Of a stretch of DNA of 64,000 bases, positions 55,107-63,962 are shown one piece after another. The position numbers and the translations under genes are program-made. How positions within the stretch are numbered: position 1 is the stretch's first letter; every line of letters starts with the position of its first letter. This DNA comes from Leptospira jelokensis (GTDB taxonomy: Bacteria; Spirochaetota; Leptospiria; Leptospirales; Leptospiraceae): the NCBI RefSeq assembly GCF_004769635.1, contig NZ_RQGH01000026.1:434001-498000 (forward strand), in the 5' to 3' direction. The notes below the pieces were generated by a model. It saw only the letters and a program-made list of their open reading frames with translations. It had not been told where the DNA came from and searched no databases.

Positions 55107-56417
55107 ATGTATATCGATCTACACAACCACCTTTATGGATGTTTACCCCCTGAAACTTTGTTTCGCATTGGAAAAAAAAATCCTAACCCGAGATGGCATC
55201 TCTATTTGGATTCTTATGAAAAAGCATACGGGAAAAAAATTCGCCCTTCCACTTTCTTTGAAGATTATGCAGACATAAAAGAGTTCTCACAGTTATACCA
55301 TTTTAGAGAAAAAGCACCTTTCCTTCATTTCCAAGCAAAGTTCAATCTCATCATCGCACTCGTGAAGTTTGACGAAACAGAAATTTCTGAAGTTTCACAT
55401 GATGTTGTTTTCTCTAACAGTTTGATGGACATCAGTTATGCGGAATACCGTTTGATGTTTGGAAAAGAAGAACCAAAAGAAAGTTTTTATACAAAACTTA
55501 TGGCTTCTTTGGAAGGCCTCAAAAAAGGAGAAGAGTCTGCTAAAAAAGCAGGTAAACCCATCCAAGGAAAACTTGTGATGTCACTCCACAGAGATCTCAA
55601 TTTTGAACGCCATTATGATTGGATGAAAAACTGGATGGAAAAAGAATCACTCATCCGTGAAGGGCTTGTTGGAATCGATTTTTGTCATATTGAAGAAGGA
55701 TTTCCTCCGAAAGACAAACAATCGTTTTTCCAAGCGGTTCACAAAGATAACAAAGCTGAACCAAATACGGCACTTTCTATTTTGTATCATGTTGGCGAAA
55801 GTTTTCGGGACAAAACTCCCTTCTCCGCTGTTCGTTGGATTTTAGAATCTGCGGAGTATGGGGCCCATCGTTTGGGTCATGCACTGGCACTTGGAATTGA
55901 TTCGGATTATTTTTTAGGTGAGGAACGAACCGAACTTGTTTCAGAAGCAAAAGACCAAATCGAACATGAATTGATGTATTATGATGAAATCACCACCTAT
56001 GGTCCGTTTTATGCGAAAGAGGACTTAGAAGAAAAACGGAAAGAATACAAAACAAAACCAGACAATGAAATTTTAACAATTCCATTTGATGAAACCGAGT
56101 CACAATACTTACATACATTCCAAAATTATGCGATGGCAAAAATTGCAAAAACAAATGTTGTGATCGAATGTTGTCCTTCTTCCAATTTATACATTGGAAT
56201 GTTGGAATCCCACATCGACCATCCCATCACACGGTTTTTACAAAATGATGTTAAGATTACCATAGGGTCCGATGACCCTGGTCTTTTTGGAACCACGATG
56301 GCTGAGGAATACCAACATGCCCATACAGCGGGTGTTTCCGATAAAGACTTAGAATCCATACGTTCTGTCTCATTGGACTACCGTTCCACCAAACTTTCGG
56401 GACGTGAATTGGATTGA
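55107..56417 (+). CDS. Adenosine deaminase-like metal-dependent hydrolase
   Basis: 436 residues, amidohydrolase barrel. Metal ligands: HxH at H6/H8 (DLHNHLYG), a His in YHVGES (about 231), RLGHALALG near 255, and an Asp in GSDDPGLFGTT (about 388-398) followed by EEYQHA. Longer than classic adenosine deaminase; could deaminate adenosine, AMP or a modified purine. ATG without a ribosome site, 17 bases from the divergent MATE start, so its transcript may be leaderless. Confidence 0.82.
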   Translation: MYIDLHNHLYGCLPPETLFRIGKKNPNPRWHLYLDSYEKAYGKKIRPSTFFEDYADIKEFSQLYHFREKAPFLHFQAKFNLIIALVKFDETEISEVSHDVVFSNSLMDISYAEYRLMFGKEEPKESFYTKLMASLEGLKKGEESAKKAGKPIQGKLVMSLHRDLNFERHYDWMKNWMEKESLIREGLVGIDFCHIEEGFPPKDKQSFFQAVHKDNKAEPNTALSILYHVGESFRDKTPFSAVRWILESAEYGAHRLGHALALGIDSDYFLGEERTELVSEAKDQIEHELMYYDEITTYGPFYAKEDLEEKRKEYKTKPDNEILTIPFDETESQYLHTFQNYAMAKIAKTNVVIECCPSSNLYIGMLESHIDHPITRFLQNDVKITIGSDDPGLFGTTMAEEYQHAHTAGVSDKDLESIRSVSLDYRSTKLSGRELD

Positions 56418-56447
56418 CCCTGGTAGGGATTAGGTAAACTGGAATGT

Positions 56448-57137
56448 ATGCGGGTAATTTCCCAAATCTTTCAGAGTGTGATCATTTTTACTTTGGCAAT
56501 GGGGCCACTCCTTGGCCAAACGAAAGAAGGATTTTATGACACCAATAATTATGATTTAAGAAACATTCCTAGTTCCGATCCTGAATCCAATGTATTACAA
56601 GATGTCACCCTTCCTCCCAAATTTGAAACACCTGTTCTTGCAACACCTAAAAATGTGAAAACCCAATACAGTGGCATCGATTCCATTCCAGGTGCTGGCG
56701 CACTTATGAATTCAAGGCCGTCTTCTACGACCTCAGGCCAAAACCAAAACAATCCTTATAGTTTGAGCAATGTTCAAAATTCAGTCATTAATCCGTTAAC
56801 GGGGGAAATCAACGAACAAGCCCTCCAAAACCAATTGCAAAAAAGTAGAACCAAACGAGAGTTAAAGAAAAAACAAAAAGAAGAATTTGATGAAGAGGCC
56901 GTGTATGAAGAAACCAAATTCAGACGGGGGTACATCATCTTTTTTTTGACACTGCCTTTTGCGTTAATTGGATCAACTGCCGTTGCCTCCGCCTTTTTAG
57001 TCGAAAAAACGATGGTTGGTAGCATTATCATCATTGGAGGTTCTACTGGTTTATCTGGAGCCAATGTCTATGTAGACCAACAAAGACTCGAAGAATACCG
57101 CGAAAAGAAAAAGCAATTAGCAGACGTTAAACCTTGA
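56448..57137 (+). CDS. Hypothetical membrane protein
   Basis: 229 residues: signal peptide (about 5-24), a Pro/Ser/Asn-rich region (30-130), a charged helical stretch (about 120-155, RTKRELKKKQKEEFDEE) and two C-terminal membrane helices (about 162-186 and 192-210). Family unknown. Overlaps the potassium transporter start (TTGA), hinting at joint expression with Trk-type genes. Confidence 0.6.
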   Translation: MRVISQIFQSVIIFTLAMGPLLGQTKEGFYDTNNYDLRNIPSSDPESNVLQDVTLPPKFETPVLATPKNVKTQYSGIDSIPGAGALMNSRPSSTTSGQNQNNPYSLSNVQNSVINPLTGEINEQALQNQLQKSRTKRELKKKQKEEFDEEAVYEETKFRRGYIIFFLTLPFALIGSTAVASAFLVEKTMVGSIIIIGGSTGLSGANVYVDQQRLEEYREKKKQLADVKP

Positions 57138-58951
57138 AAATCAAACGATTTTTCGTTTTTTTATTCCGCATTTTCGAATTCTTTCAATTGAAACGATTTG
57201 AAATCCGTAAGCTCTATATGGAACACCTACGATTTATCGGAAGGATGTTTTATATTTTTTTTGGATTTTTATCCGTTGCCATTTTAATTTTAGATTTTGG
57301 TTTTTTTTATCCAGAAGAATGGAAAGGATCTGTAACACTTTCCATCCGAATTTTGGTTGGCTTTTTTATCGGTTATGAAACCCTTCACATCCTCTTTACA
57401 GAGAAAAAATGGAGAGATTACCTCAAATTACATAAAATCGAACTCATCATCCTTTTGATGTTGGGCCTTGAAGTGGTTTATGAAAAAAATATCATCTCTA
57501 TTTTAAAGTCTTATCATATTTCAGGAGAAGACACGACCCTTATCTTTTTATCTGCAAATCAGATTTTGTTTTTATTTTCTAACTTAGCCCACTTCTTTCG
57601 TTTATCAAAAAAAAGAGAATCTAAAAAACTAAACCCTTCGATTGTCTTTGTTGGTTCCTTTGCATTTATCATTTCATTAGGAGTTTGTTTTTTACATTTT
57701 CCAAAATCTAGTTTTGGAACTGTAAACACCATTGATATCGTATTTACAACCATCAGTGCCACATGTGTGACAGGATTATCAACCATAGACATTGGCACAC
57801 AATTCACTTTAACAGGACAACTCGTGATATTACTCCTCATCCAAGTGGGTGGGCTTGGACTTATGACTCTCACGAGCTTTTTTTCTATTTTTCTAACAGG
57901 AAAAGGTTCTGTCAGTGATACATTAATGGTAAAAGACCTTTTATCGCAAGAAACAATGGGGCGAGCAAAAGAAACCTTAAAACAAATCACCTTACAAACA
58001 TTAATCATTGAATTTGTGGGTGCAATATTACTCTTTTATAATTTTCCAAAAAACTTTCCTGTATCGTTTCCTGAAAAAATTTATTACTCAGTATTCCATT
58101 CCATCTCTGCATTTTGTAATGCTGGTTTTAGTTTGATGCCTAATGGGATGGCGACGGAAGCATTTAGAGATGCGGAAGGGTTTTTAACCATACTTATGTT
58201 TTTGATTGTATTTGGATCTTTGGGTTTTCCTGTCCTTTACCAAATTCGGACTCGTATCTTCCATCCCAAAGACCATAAATTTCGTTGGTCACTCACTTCA
58301 AAATTAGTCTTTCGAATGTCCGCTTTGTTATTAATATTTGGATGGATCTCTCATTTGTTTTTGGAATGGAATATCAGTTTAAAAGGATTTTCGGTGGGAG
58401 AAAAGATATTCCATTCGCTGTTTTATTCTGTTACCACACGATCCGGTGGACTCCATACCTTTGATTTAGGTCTGATGGGCCATCCAATGACTTTTATTAC
58501 ATTTTTTCTGATGTGGGTTGGTGGTTCTCCGGTTTCCACAGGAGGAGGAATCAAAACGACTACCTTTGCCATCTCCCTTTTAAACATCATCAATCAAATT
58601 CGTGGGAAAGATCGTATGGAAATAGACCATAGAACCATTGCTGACTCAACGATTGCGAGGGCGAGTGCCACCATTGTTTTATCTTTATTTGTGATCTTTG
58701 TTTCCATCTTTTGTTTGTTACTCACAGAAAATGCTCATTTTATCGATTTATGTTTTGAAGTTGTTTCTGCGTTTAGCACAACTGGTTTGTCAAGAGGGCT
58801 CACTCCTCATTTAACTGACTTTGGTAAAATTTTGATTTGTATTGTTATGTTTGTGGGACGAGTTGGGATCCTTACCTTACTCATCGCACTATCTAAAAAA
58901 GCGGATCATACCGCTTACGAATATCCCAAAGAATATGTAGTTGTAGGTTAA
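57134..58951 (+). CDS. KtrB/TrkH-type potassium transporter membrane subunit
   Basis: 605 residues if the TTG at 57134 (inside the TTGA overlap) is used; an ATG 28 codons in is an alternative. An N-terminal extension with three to five hydrophobic helices (about 35-170) precedes the canonical core. The four selectivity-filter loops are visible: ATCVTGLST (about 207), SAFCNAGFS (about 332), TTRSGGLHT (about 440) and SAFSTTGLS (about 548). Conducts K+ or Na+ inward with the KtrA subunit encoded next. Confidence 0.88.
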   Translation: MKIKRFFVFLFRIFEFFQLKRFEIRKLYMEHLRFIGRMFYIFFGFLSVAILILDFGFFYPEEWKGSVTLSIRILVGFFIGYETLHILFTEKKWRDYLKLHKIELIILLMLGLEVVYEKNIISILKSYHISGEDTTLIFLSANQILFLFSNLAHFFRLSKKRESKKLNPSIVFVGSFAFIISLGVCFLHFPKSSFGTVNTIDIVFTTISATCVTGLSTIDIGTQFTLTGQLVILLLIQVGGLGLMTLTSFFSIFLTGKGSVSDTLMVKDLLSQETMGRAKETLKQITLQTLIIEFVGAILLFYNFPKNFPVSFPEKIYYSVFHSISAFCNAGFSLMPNGMATEAFRDAEGFLTILMFLIVFGSLGFPVLYQIRTRIFHPKDHKFRWSLTSKLVFRMSALLLIFGWISHLFLEWNISLKGFSVGEKIFHSLFYSVTTRSGGLHTFDLGLMGHPMTFITFFLMWVGGSPVSTGGGIKTTTFAISLLNIINQIRGKDRMEIDHRTIADSTIARASATIVLSLFVIFVSIFCLLLTENAHFIDLCFEVVSAFSTTGLSRGLTPHLTDFGKILICIVMFVGRVGILTLLIALSKKADHTAYEYPKEYVVVG

Positions 58952-58956
58952 TCACT

Positions 58957-59652
58957 ATGCAAAGAAAAAAAATCGCAGTCATTGGTATTGGAAGTTTCGG
59001 AAAACTATTTGTGCGTTACCTTTTTGAAGATGGGCACGAAGTGATTGCGATCGACAAAGATCCTGTGATCATTGATACCATAAAGGACTATGTAACCGTA
59101 GCGGTGGCACTCGATGCTACCGATGAACATGCATTACGTTCACAAGGGATAGGAGATGTGGATTTTGCAGTGATCGCTCTTGCCGATGATTTTGAAACTT
59201 CCATCATCTGTGCCGATAGTTTAAAAAAATCAGGTGTAAAACAAATTTATGCCAGATACCAAACCGAACTGCAAAAAAAAGTATTAGAATTACTCGGAAT
59301 CAGAGACTTATTCAATCCAGAAGAAAAAGCGGCAAGGAGTATGGCGGAGATATTTTCTTTTACCGGGATGCGTTCTAGCTTTTTGTTATCAGATGAATAC
59401 AGTGTGGTGGAAGTCACAGTTCCTAAACGCTACATCAACAAAACCATTGCCGAAGCTGACTTACGACATAAATACAATATCAATGTTATCACCATCAAAC
59501 GCCCCCTCACAAACAAAGAATCTAAACGAGCTTCGGATTCCAAATCTGAAAAAATCCTTGGGATTCCACATGGCAATACCGTTTTAAAAGAAGAAGATGT
59601 GGTTGTCTTATTTGGGTCCCAATCGGATCTCTCTAAATTTCTAGAAACATAA
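58957..59652 (+). CDS. KtrA/TrkA-type potassium uptake regulatory subunit
   Basis: 231 residues: RCK Rossmann domain with GIGSFGKLFVRYL (about 10-22), the acidic IAIDKDP end of strand 2, and a TrkA-C domain (about 145-230). Binds nucleotide (ATP/ADP or NAD(H)) and gates the membrane subunit. Five bases after the ktrB-like gene. Confidence 0.92.
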   Translation: MQRKKIAVIGIGSFGKLFVRYLFEDGHEVIAIDKDPVIIDTIKDYVTVAVALDATDEHALRSQGIGDVDFAVIALADDFETSIICADSLKKSGVKQIYARYQTELQKKVLELLGIRDLFNPEEKAARSMAEIFSFTGMRSSFLLSDEYSVVEVTVPKRYINKTIAEADLRHKYNINVITIKRPLTNKESKRASDSKSEKILGIPHGNTVLKEEDVVVLFGSQSDLSKFLET

Positions 59653-59657
59653 AATCC

Positions 59658-60434
59658 ATGGGCCCAGAAAGAATTGTTTGTTTAACAGAAGAACCTACCG
59701 AAATGATTTATCTGTTAGGTGAAGAAAAACGGATTGTAGGAATTTCAGTTTATACAGAAAGACCAACTCGTGCCAAAGAAGAAAAAACCAAAGTTTCTGC
59801 CTTCATTAGTGGCAATATCAAAAAAATTCTATCCTTGGAGCCAGACCTGGTCATTGGATTTTCCGATATCCAAGGACAACTCGCCAAAGATCTCATTGAA
59901 CGAGGGTTAAATGTGATCATCTTCAACCAACGTTCCATAACCGAAATCATTTCCAATATGTTACTCATCGGTAACCTTGTCGGACAATCGGAAAAGGCGA
60001 TGTCCCTGACAAAAGGTTGGAAACAACAAATCCAAAGCTGGAAACAGGAAAATGAAACCTTACAACGAAAACCGAAGGTGTTTTTCCAAGAATGGGACGA
60101 ACCTATCATCACGGGGATCCAGTGGGTGAGCGAAGCCATCTCCCTTGCTGGTGGGATCGATTGTTTTTCCCACCTAAAAGAACGTAAACTTGCCAAAGAC
60201 CGCATCATCCAAGCAGAAGATGTCCGGGATGCCAACCCCGATATCTACGTCGGATCCTGGTGTGGGAAAGCGATGGACTGGGACTGGGTGCGAAACAAAC
60301 CCGAATGGCAATCCACAGGATTCATCCAAACAAACCGAATTTTTGAAATGGACCCAAGCATTATATTACAACCAGGTCCTGCCTTGTTTTTAGAAGGCAT
60401 TCCCAAACTGAGAGAGCTCTTTATGACAACGTAA
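59658..60434 (+). CDS. BtuF-like cobalamin-binding fold protein without signal peptide
   Basis: 258 residues. VCLTEEPTEMIYLLGEEKRIVG, EPDLVIGFSDIQ and IFNQRSITEIISNMLLIGNLVG follow the periplasmic helical-backbone (BtuF/FepB) family, but the chain starts directly at the domain with no signal or lipobox, so it is probably cytoplasmic. Such non-exported members may bind or deliver cobalamin or another cofactor inside the cell. Five bases after the ktrA-like gene; no BtuC/BtuD genes nearby. Confidence 0.75.
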   Translation: MGPERIVCLTEEPTEMIYLLGEEKRIVGISVYTERPTRAKEEKTKVSAFISGNIKKILSLEPDLVIGFSDIQGQLAKDLIERGLNVIIFNQRSITEIISNMLLIGNLVGQSEKAMSLTKGWKQQIQSWKQENETLQRKPKVFFQEWDEPIITGIQWVSEAISLAGGIDCFSHLKERKLAKDRIIQAEDVRDANPDIYVGSWCGKAMDWDWVRNKPEWQSTGFIQTNRIFEMDPSIILQPGPALFLEGIPKLRELFMTT

Positions 60435-60493
60435 TTACCCTCTTTGTCATCCGGCTGTCATCTAATTGTAACAGAGATATTCTAGATTTGAAA

Positions 60494-60510
60494 CATATCA
60501 ATCAGATATG
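60494..60510. promoter_or_regulatory. Inverted repeat before exbB
   Basis: CATATC-AATCA-GATATG is a perfect 6-bp inverted repeat spanning the first possible start codon of exbB (60508) and ending before the GGAGA ribosome site. It may be an operator; it does not match the standard Fur box. Confidence 0.35.
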
Positions 60511-60519
60511 GAGACATTC

Positions 60520-61368
60520 ATGAACGTTTCATGTAACCTGACAAAGAAGAATATCACTTTGTCGATTGTGATCGCGGTGATCACAGTTTTTGCAATTGCA
60601 GGAAAAATCGAAGCACAATCTACCCCAACAACAACTGCGGCACCTGCAGCGGAAACCACTCAAAATGCAGAGACACAAACAGAAACTCCTGCACCTGCTG
60701 CCGAAGCGCAACCAGAAGCTCCCTCGCAAGATTCTGAAATCGGACTCGTAAAATTATTTGTGACTGGTGGATGGTCGATGTGGCCACTCTTACTTTCTTC
60801 CATCGTTGGGTTTGGCGTGATCCTGGAAAGGATGTACTTTTTCTTCACTGCAAAACTTGTGAGAAAAGGTTACAACCAAGACTTACAAGATGCCATCGAT
60901 GCTTCTGGAATGCAAGGTGTTGATGAATTCTTAAAAGCAAATGAAGGCCAACGTATCACTGACGTATTAAAAAATGGAATGGAAGTTTCCCAAAACGATC
61001 CAGAAATTTTTGCCGCTGGTATCGAAAGAGAAGCTGGTGAGGTGATGACACTTCTCGAAAAAGGACTTACTGTTCTTTCTGCAGTATCGACCATTGCTCC
61101 TCTCGTTGGATTCCTTGGAACCGTATCCGGTATGATCAACGCATTTGATGCGATTGCAAACGCTGACCAAGTGAATGCGAAAGTAGTTGCTGGTGGTATC
61201 AAAGAAGCTTTGATCACAACTGCTGCTGGTTTGATTGTTGCGATCCCTGCGATGACTTTTTACCAATACTTACAAGGCCGCGTTGGTTTTTTTACATCTG
61301 AAGTAGAAGAAGCAGCAAACAAGATCTACAAAGAATACTTAAAACTCAAAGCCGGAAAAAAAGCATAA
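60520..61368 (+). CDS. exbB: ExbB/TolQ-type proton channel subunit
   Basis: 282 residues from the ATG at 60520, which has GGAGA seven bases upstream; the ATG four codons earlier is less likely. A signal-like helix (about 11-33) is followed by a Thr/Ala/Pro/Glu-rich linker (38-78), then three membrane helices (about 86-110, 175-205, 220-245) with the [24 protein letters not shown] channel block (about 185). Powers TonB together with ExbD using the proton gradient. Confidence 0.92.
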   Translation: MNVSCNLTKKNITLSIVIAVITVFAIAGKIEAQSTPTTTAAPAAETTQNAETQTETPAPAAEAQPEAPSQDSEIGLVKLFVTGGWSMWPLLLSSIVGFGVILERMYFFFTAKLVRKGYNQDLQDAIDASGMQGVDEFLKANEGQRITDVLKNGMEVSQNDPEIFAAGIEREAGEVMTLLEKGLTVLSAVSTIAPLVGFLGTVSGMINAFDAIANADQVNAKVVAGGIKEALITTAAGLIVAIPAMTFYQYLQGRVGFFTSEVEEAANKIYKEYLKLKAGKKA

Positions 61369-61390
61369 CGCAAACGGTAAGAAACAAACC

Positions 61391-61810
61391 ATGATTAAGT
61401 TAAAGAAAAAACAAGAACTAGAGGAAATTTCGGCAGCGTCAATGTCGGACATTGCCTTTCTACTCTTGGTATTTTTTATGGTAACAGCAGTATTCTTTGT
61501 AAAGGAAGGTTTGAATATCTCCCTTCCACGCAAACAATCCGAACCACAGCCGTTTTTACGCAAAAATGTATATGAAATTTTGGTCACACAAGATCGTTAC
61601 AAGATGCGTAACCCTGCTTTCGGAACCAAAGAATATGTTAGTTTAAAAGAGTTTCGCGATGACCTAAACCAAATGGAAATCCCTGACCTCAAAAACAAAC
61701 TAGCACTCATTGTTACAACCGGTGATACCAAATATGCAAAGATGTTGGATGCTTTATCAGCAGTGCAACTTCGCGGATTTGAAAAAATCTCAGTGAGAAA
61801 GAAGAAATAA
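61391..61810 (+). CDS. exbD: ExbD/TolR-type subunit, copy 1
   Basis: 139 residues with a single N-terminal membrane helix (about 20-42) containing the proton-carrying aspartate ([15 protein letters not shown]) and a periplasmic domain. 22 bases after exbB. The two ExbD paralogues of this operon share the helix but differ in the periplasmic part. Confidence 0.92.
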   Translation: MIKLKKKQELEEISAASMSDIAFLLLVFFMVTAVFFVKEGLNISLPRKQSEPQPFLRKNVYEILVTQDRYKMRNPAFGTKEYVSLKEFRDDLNQMEIPDLKNKLALIVTTGDTKYAKMLDALSAVQLRGFEKISVRKKK

Positions 61811-61811
61811 T

Positions 61812-62234
61812 ATGTTACGAAGAAAGAGAGTCGCACCTTCAGTTCCAGTGAGTTCGATGGCAGACATTGCCTTCTTACTCCTCGTGTTCTTTATGGTAAC
61901 CTCCGTATTGGATTCCGATCCTGACCTTCCCATCAATTTACCAGATGTTCCCGGCGGAGAGCAGTTAAACAAAAAGATCGCCAATCTTTACCTGACTGCA
62001 GACGAAAAAAGAACTGTTTATTTCAACTCGGTGAAAATGGAACTGAACGAAGCGATGAGTGAAATCAGAGCCAAAATTTCCACAACACCTGATCTTAAAG
62101 TTTTGATCCACGCTGACCAAGACCTTACGTATGAAGAACTAGACAATGTTTTTGAAACGCTCCGAGAGATTGGTGCCTTAAAGGTTTCTCTTGTTACCAA
62201 GACCACCCAAGGTGGCGGATTAAAAGGTAAGTAA
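61812..62234 (+). CDS. exbD: ExbD/TolR-type subunit, copy 2
   Basis: 140 residues, same layout as the previous gene ([16 protein letters not shown], about 14-29) but with a distinct periplasmic domain ([21 protein letters not shown], then [15 protein letters not shown]). One base after the first copy. Two ExbDs with one ExbB suggests mixed or alternative complexes. Confidence 0.92.
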   Translation: MLRRKRVAPSVPVSSMADIAFLLLVFFMVTSVLDSDPDLPINLPDVPGGEQLNKKIANLYLTADEKRTVYFNSVKMELNEAMSEIRAKISTTPDLKVLIHADQDLTYEELDNVFETLREIGALKVSLVTKTTQGGGLKGK

Positions 62235-62235
62235 C

Positions 62236-62832
62236 GTGAGCGGAACAGTTGTTACACAAAAAAGATCCAAACGAGAAAGAATCCACAGATTCATTGATCG
62301 TTACCGAATGGAAACGGGTCTTGGAATATCTGCCGTTATACAGGCGTTAATCATCCTTTTTTGGTTCACTCCTCATTTGGAAACAGATAGTTTGGATGAC
62401 CTTGTAGAAGAAGTTGCCTTTATCGATAACGTTCAAATCCAAGAACCAACTACGGATTCCAAACCAACTGACGGTGACTTTGATTTAACCGACAAAGAGA
62501 AGGAAGAAAAAAAGGAAGACCCACGGATTGCTGGAGCCTCTGACCCTATTGTTTCAGGTGCCACTTCTCCGGTCGATTTATCACCTAATGTTCGTCCAGA
62601 ATATACATCCGATGCAAAAGCCTTGGGTGTCACAGGAACCATGACCTTAGAAGTTGTGATCTCAAACACTGGAGAAGTGTTACGTGTTCGCTCCGTTGGT
62701 AAACAGTTAGGTGGTGGGTTAGAAGAGGAAGCTATCAAAGTGTATCGCAGAAAACGATTTTCTCCTTCCATCTTAGAAGGAAAACCAATCACTGTAAAAG
62801 TGCTTGTTCCCATTCGATTCACATTGAACTAA
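62236..62832 (+). CDS. tonB: TonB-like energy transducer
   Basis: 198 residues starting with GTG at 62236, one base after exbD. One membrane helix (about 28-46), a charged Glu/Lys/Asp linker with little of the usual Pro repeat (about 65-100), and a C-terminal TonB domain (about 120-198; VTGTMTLEVVISNTGEVLRVRSVG, then PITVKVLVPIRFTLN). Transmits energy to outer membrane receptors. No receptor gene is present in this window. Confidence 0.9.
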   Translation: MSGTVVTQKRSKRERIHRFIDRYRMETGLGISAVIQALIILFWFTPHLETDSLDDLVEEVAFIDNVQIQEPTTDSKPTDGDFDLTDKEKEEKKEDPRIAGASDPIVSGATSPVDLSPNVRPEYTSDAKALGVTGTMTLEVVISNTGEVLRVRSVGKQLGGGLEEEAIKVYRRKRFSPSILEGKPITVKVLVPIRFTLN

Positions 62833-62848
62833 AACCCATTTTGGCGAA

Positions 62849-62923
62849 TCCACCACCTTGGCAGTGGTGGACCGGGCTCTCCGCTCCAATCTGCATGGAA
62901 TGCAGGATTTCCGCTACGATCCC
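62849..62923. repeat. GC-rich palindromic (REP-like) element after tonB
   Basis: Two hairpins in series: TCCACCAC/GTGGTGGA (62849-62871, 8 bp) and CTGCAT/ATGCAG (62891-62905) flanked by near-identical 14-mers (62878-62891 and 62908-62921, 11 of 14 bases equal) and enclosed by GGG (62874-62876) and CCC (62921-62923). It is richer in G+C than its surroundings and lies between convergent genes. The layout recalls repetitive extragenic palindromes; it may also stop tonB transcription. Confidence 0.6.
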
Positions 62924-62945
62924 TTTCGCAGGAAAACTGCCTAAC

Positions 62946-63791
62946 TCATTTCCCTGGATCTTGTAATTCCAAAACCTTATCCACTTCTTCCATTGGTTTT
63001 TCTGGGATTTCGATTTTTTCGATTCGGATTTCATGGACAAAGTCAGGGTCTTCAAATGTATCTAAAATCGTGATCCTTCTTGGGTATTGTTTTCCATTCC
63101 AAGATTCATAAAACCCGTATTTCAAAACACCTCTATAAAAACTAAATAGTTCACGATACGTGAATTCCATCCATTCTAAAGCACCACTTGTGGTTTCAAA
63201 ATAACCCACATACTGATCGGTATCTGGATTTGCGTTTAATTGCACCGACGTAAAATAAACAACTTCATAGTTTTGGTTTAATTTCTTAGTGGGACCTGCA
63301 TATTGGATGATGGGGTATTCTTTTAGACGCCAAGGAAGTGTTAAATACAAACGAAGTGATTCCAAATAAATCCTGACCTCATCATCCCCCATAAACACCT
63401 TACCAGTGTCAGCTGCTATGTAATAAGTTTCCTTTTTATCTAATCCGTAAATCAGTCCCTTTTTTTCACCACCAAGGAACTCCACCTGCATTGCATTGGC
63501 TTCGAAATCCAAATACACACGCATCCTTTGCTCCGATTCTTTAATGGGTGTAAAAAAACGAACAAATTTGGAATGCCAAACATCCTTTACAACAAATTGA
63601 ACTTGTTTGTAATCCTTCCAGTCACCCGGTGTTAACTCTTTGATTGTTGGACTTGTAACAAACGTTAGCCCTTTTTTCTTTAATTCTGGATCCACACGGT
63701 CTGAAGATAAACTCGGTGGACGTAAATCAGCAATAGAACACGAGAAAAATAGTAAAAAGAAAGGAATGATGATGAATGGAAAACGTAACAT
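62946..63791 (-). CDS. Hypothetical lipoprotein
   Basis: 281 residues from the ATG at 63791, where a lipoprotein signal (MLRFPFIIIPFFLLFFSC) begins; an in-frame start 21 codons earlier is unlikely. The mature protein (about 20-281) is beta-rich with many aromatic residues (for example FVVKDVWHSKFVRFF, EWMEFTYRELFSFYR) and an acidic C terminus. No family recognised. Preceded on its strand by TTGACA (about 63818-63813) without a good -10. Confidence 0.72.
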   Translation of the reverse strand: MLRFPFIIIPFFLLFFSCSIADLRPPSLSSDRVDPELKKKGLTFVTSPTIKELTPGDWKDYKQVQFVVKDVWHSKFVRFFTPIKESEQRMRVYLDFEANAMQVEFLGGEKKGLIYGLDKKETYYIAADTGKVFMGDDEVRIYLESLRLYLTLPWRLKEYPIIQYAGPTKKLNQNYEVVYFTSVQLNANPDTDQYVGYFETTSGALEWMEFTYRELFSFYRGVLKYGFYESWNGKQYPRRITILDTFEDPDFVHEIRIEKIEIPEKPMEEVDKVLELQDPGK

Positions 63792-63919
63792 TGCTTCCAA
63801 ACTGGAACCCAAACAAATGCCTGTCAATAGGGAAAGTAATTGCGATAAACTCAAATCATTCGGAAACGATTTGCTTGGCTTTGGTTAAAAAAGAAAACGG
63901 AAGGAAGATGGAAAGGAGA

Positions 63920-63955
63920 GAGAAAAGGTCGGAAACCCGACCCTCTCTTTCTTAA
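63920..63955 (-). terminator. Terminator for the gene entering at the right edge
   Basis: GGTCGG (63929-63934) pairs with CCGACC (63939-63944) around AAAC; the flanking AGAGAG and CTCTCT arms extend the stem. Reading the minus strand, the stem is followed by TTTTCTCTC, fitting an intrinsic terminator for the partial gene ending at 63963. Confidence 0.6.
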
Positions 63956-63962
63956 ATGATGA

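Noticed and set aside
60435..60519. Fur-box-like site before exbB
   Set aside because: The inverted repeat there does not match the Fur consensus; recorded only as a possible operator.
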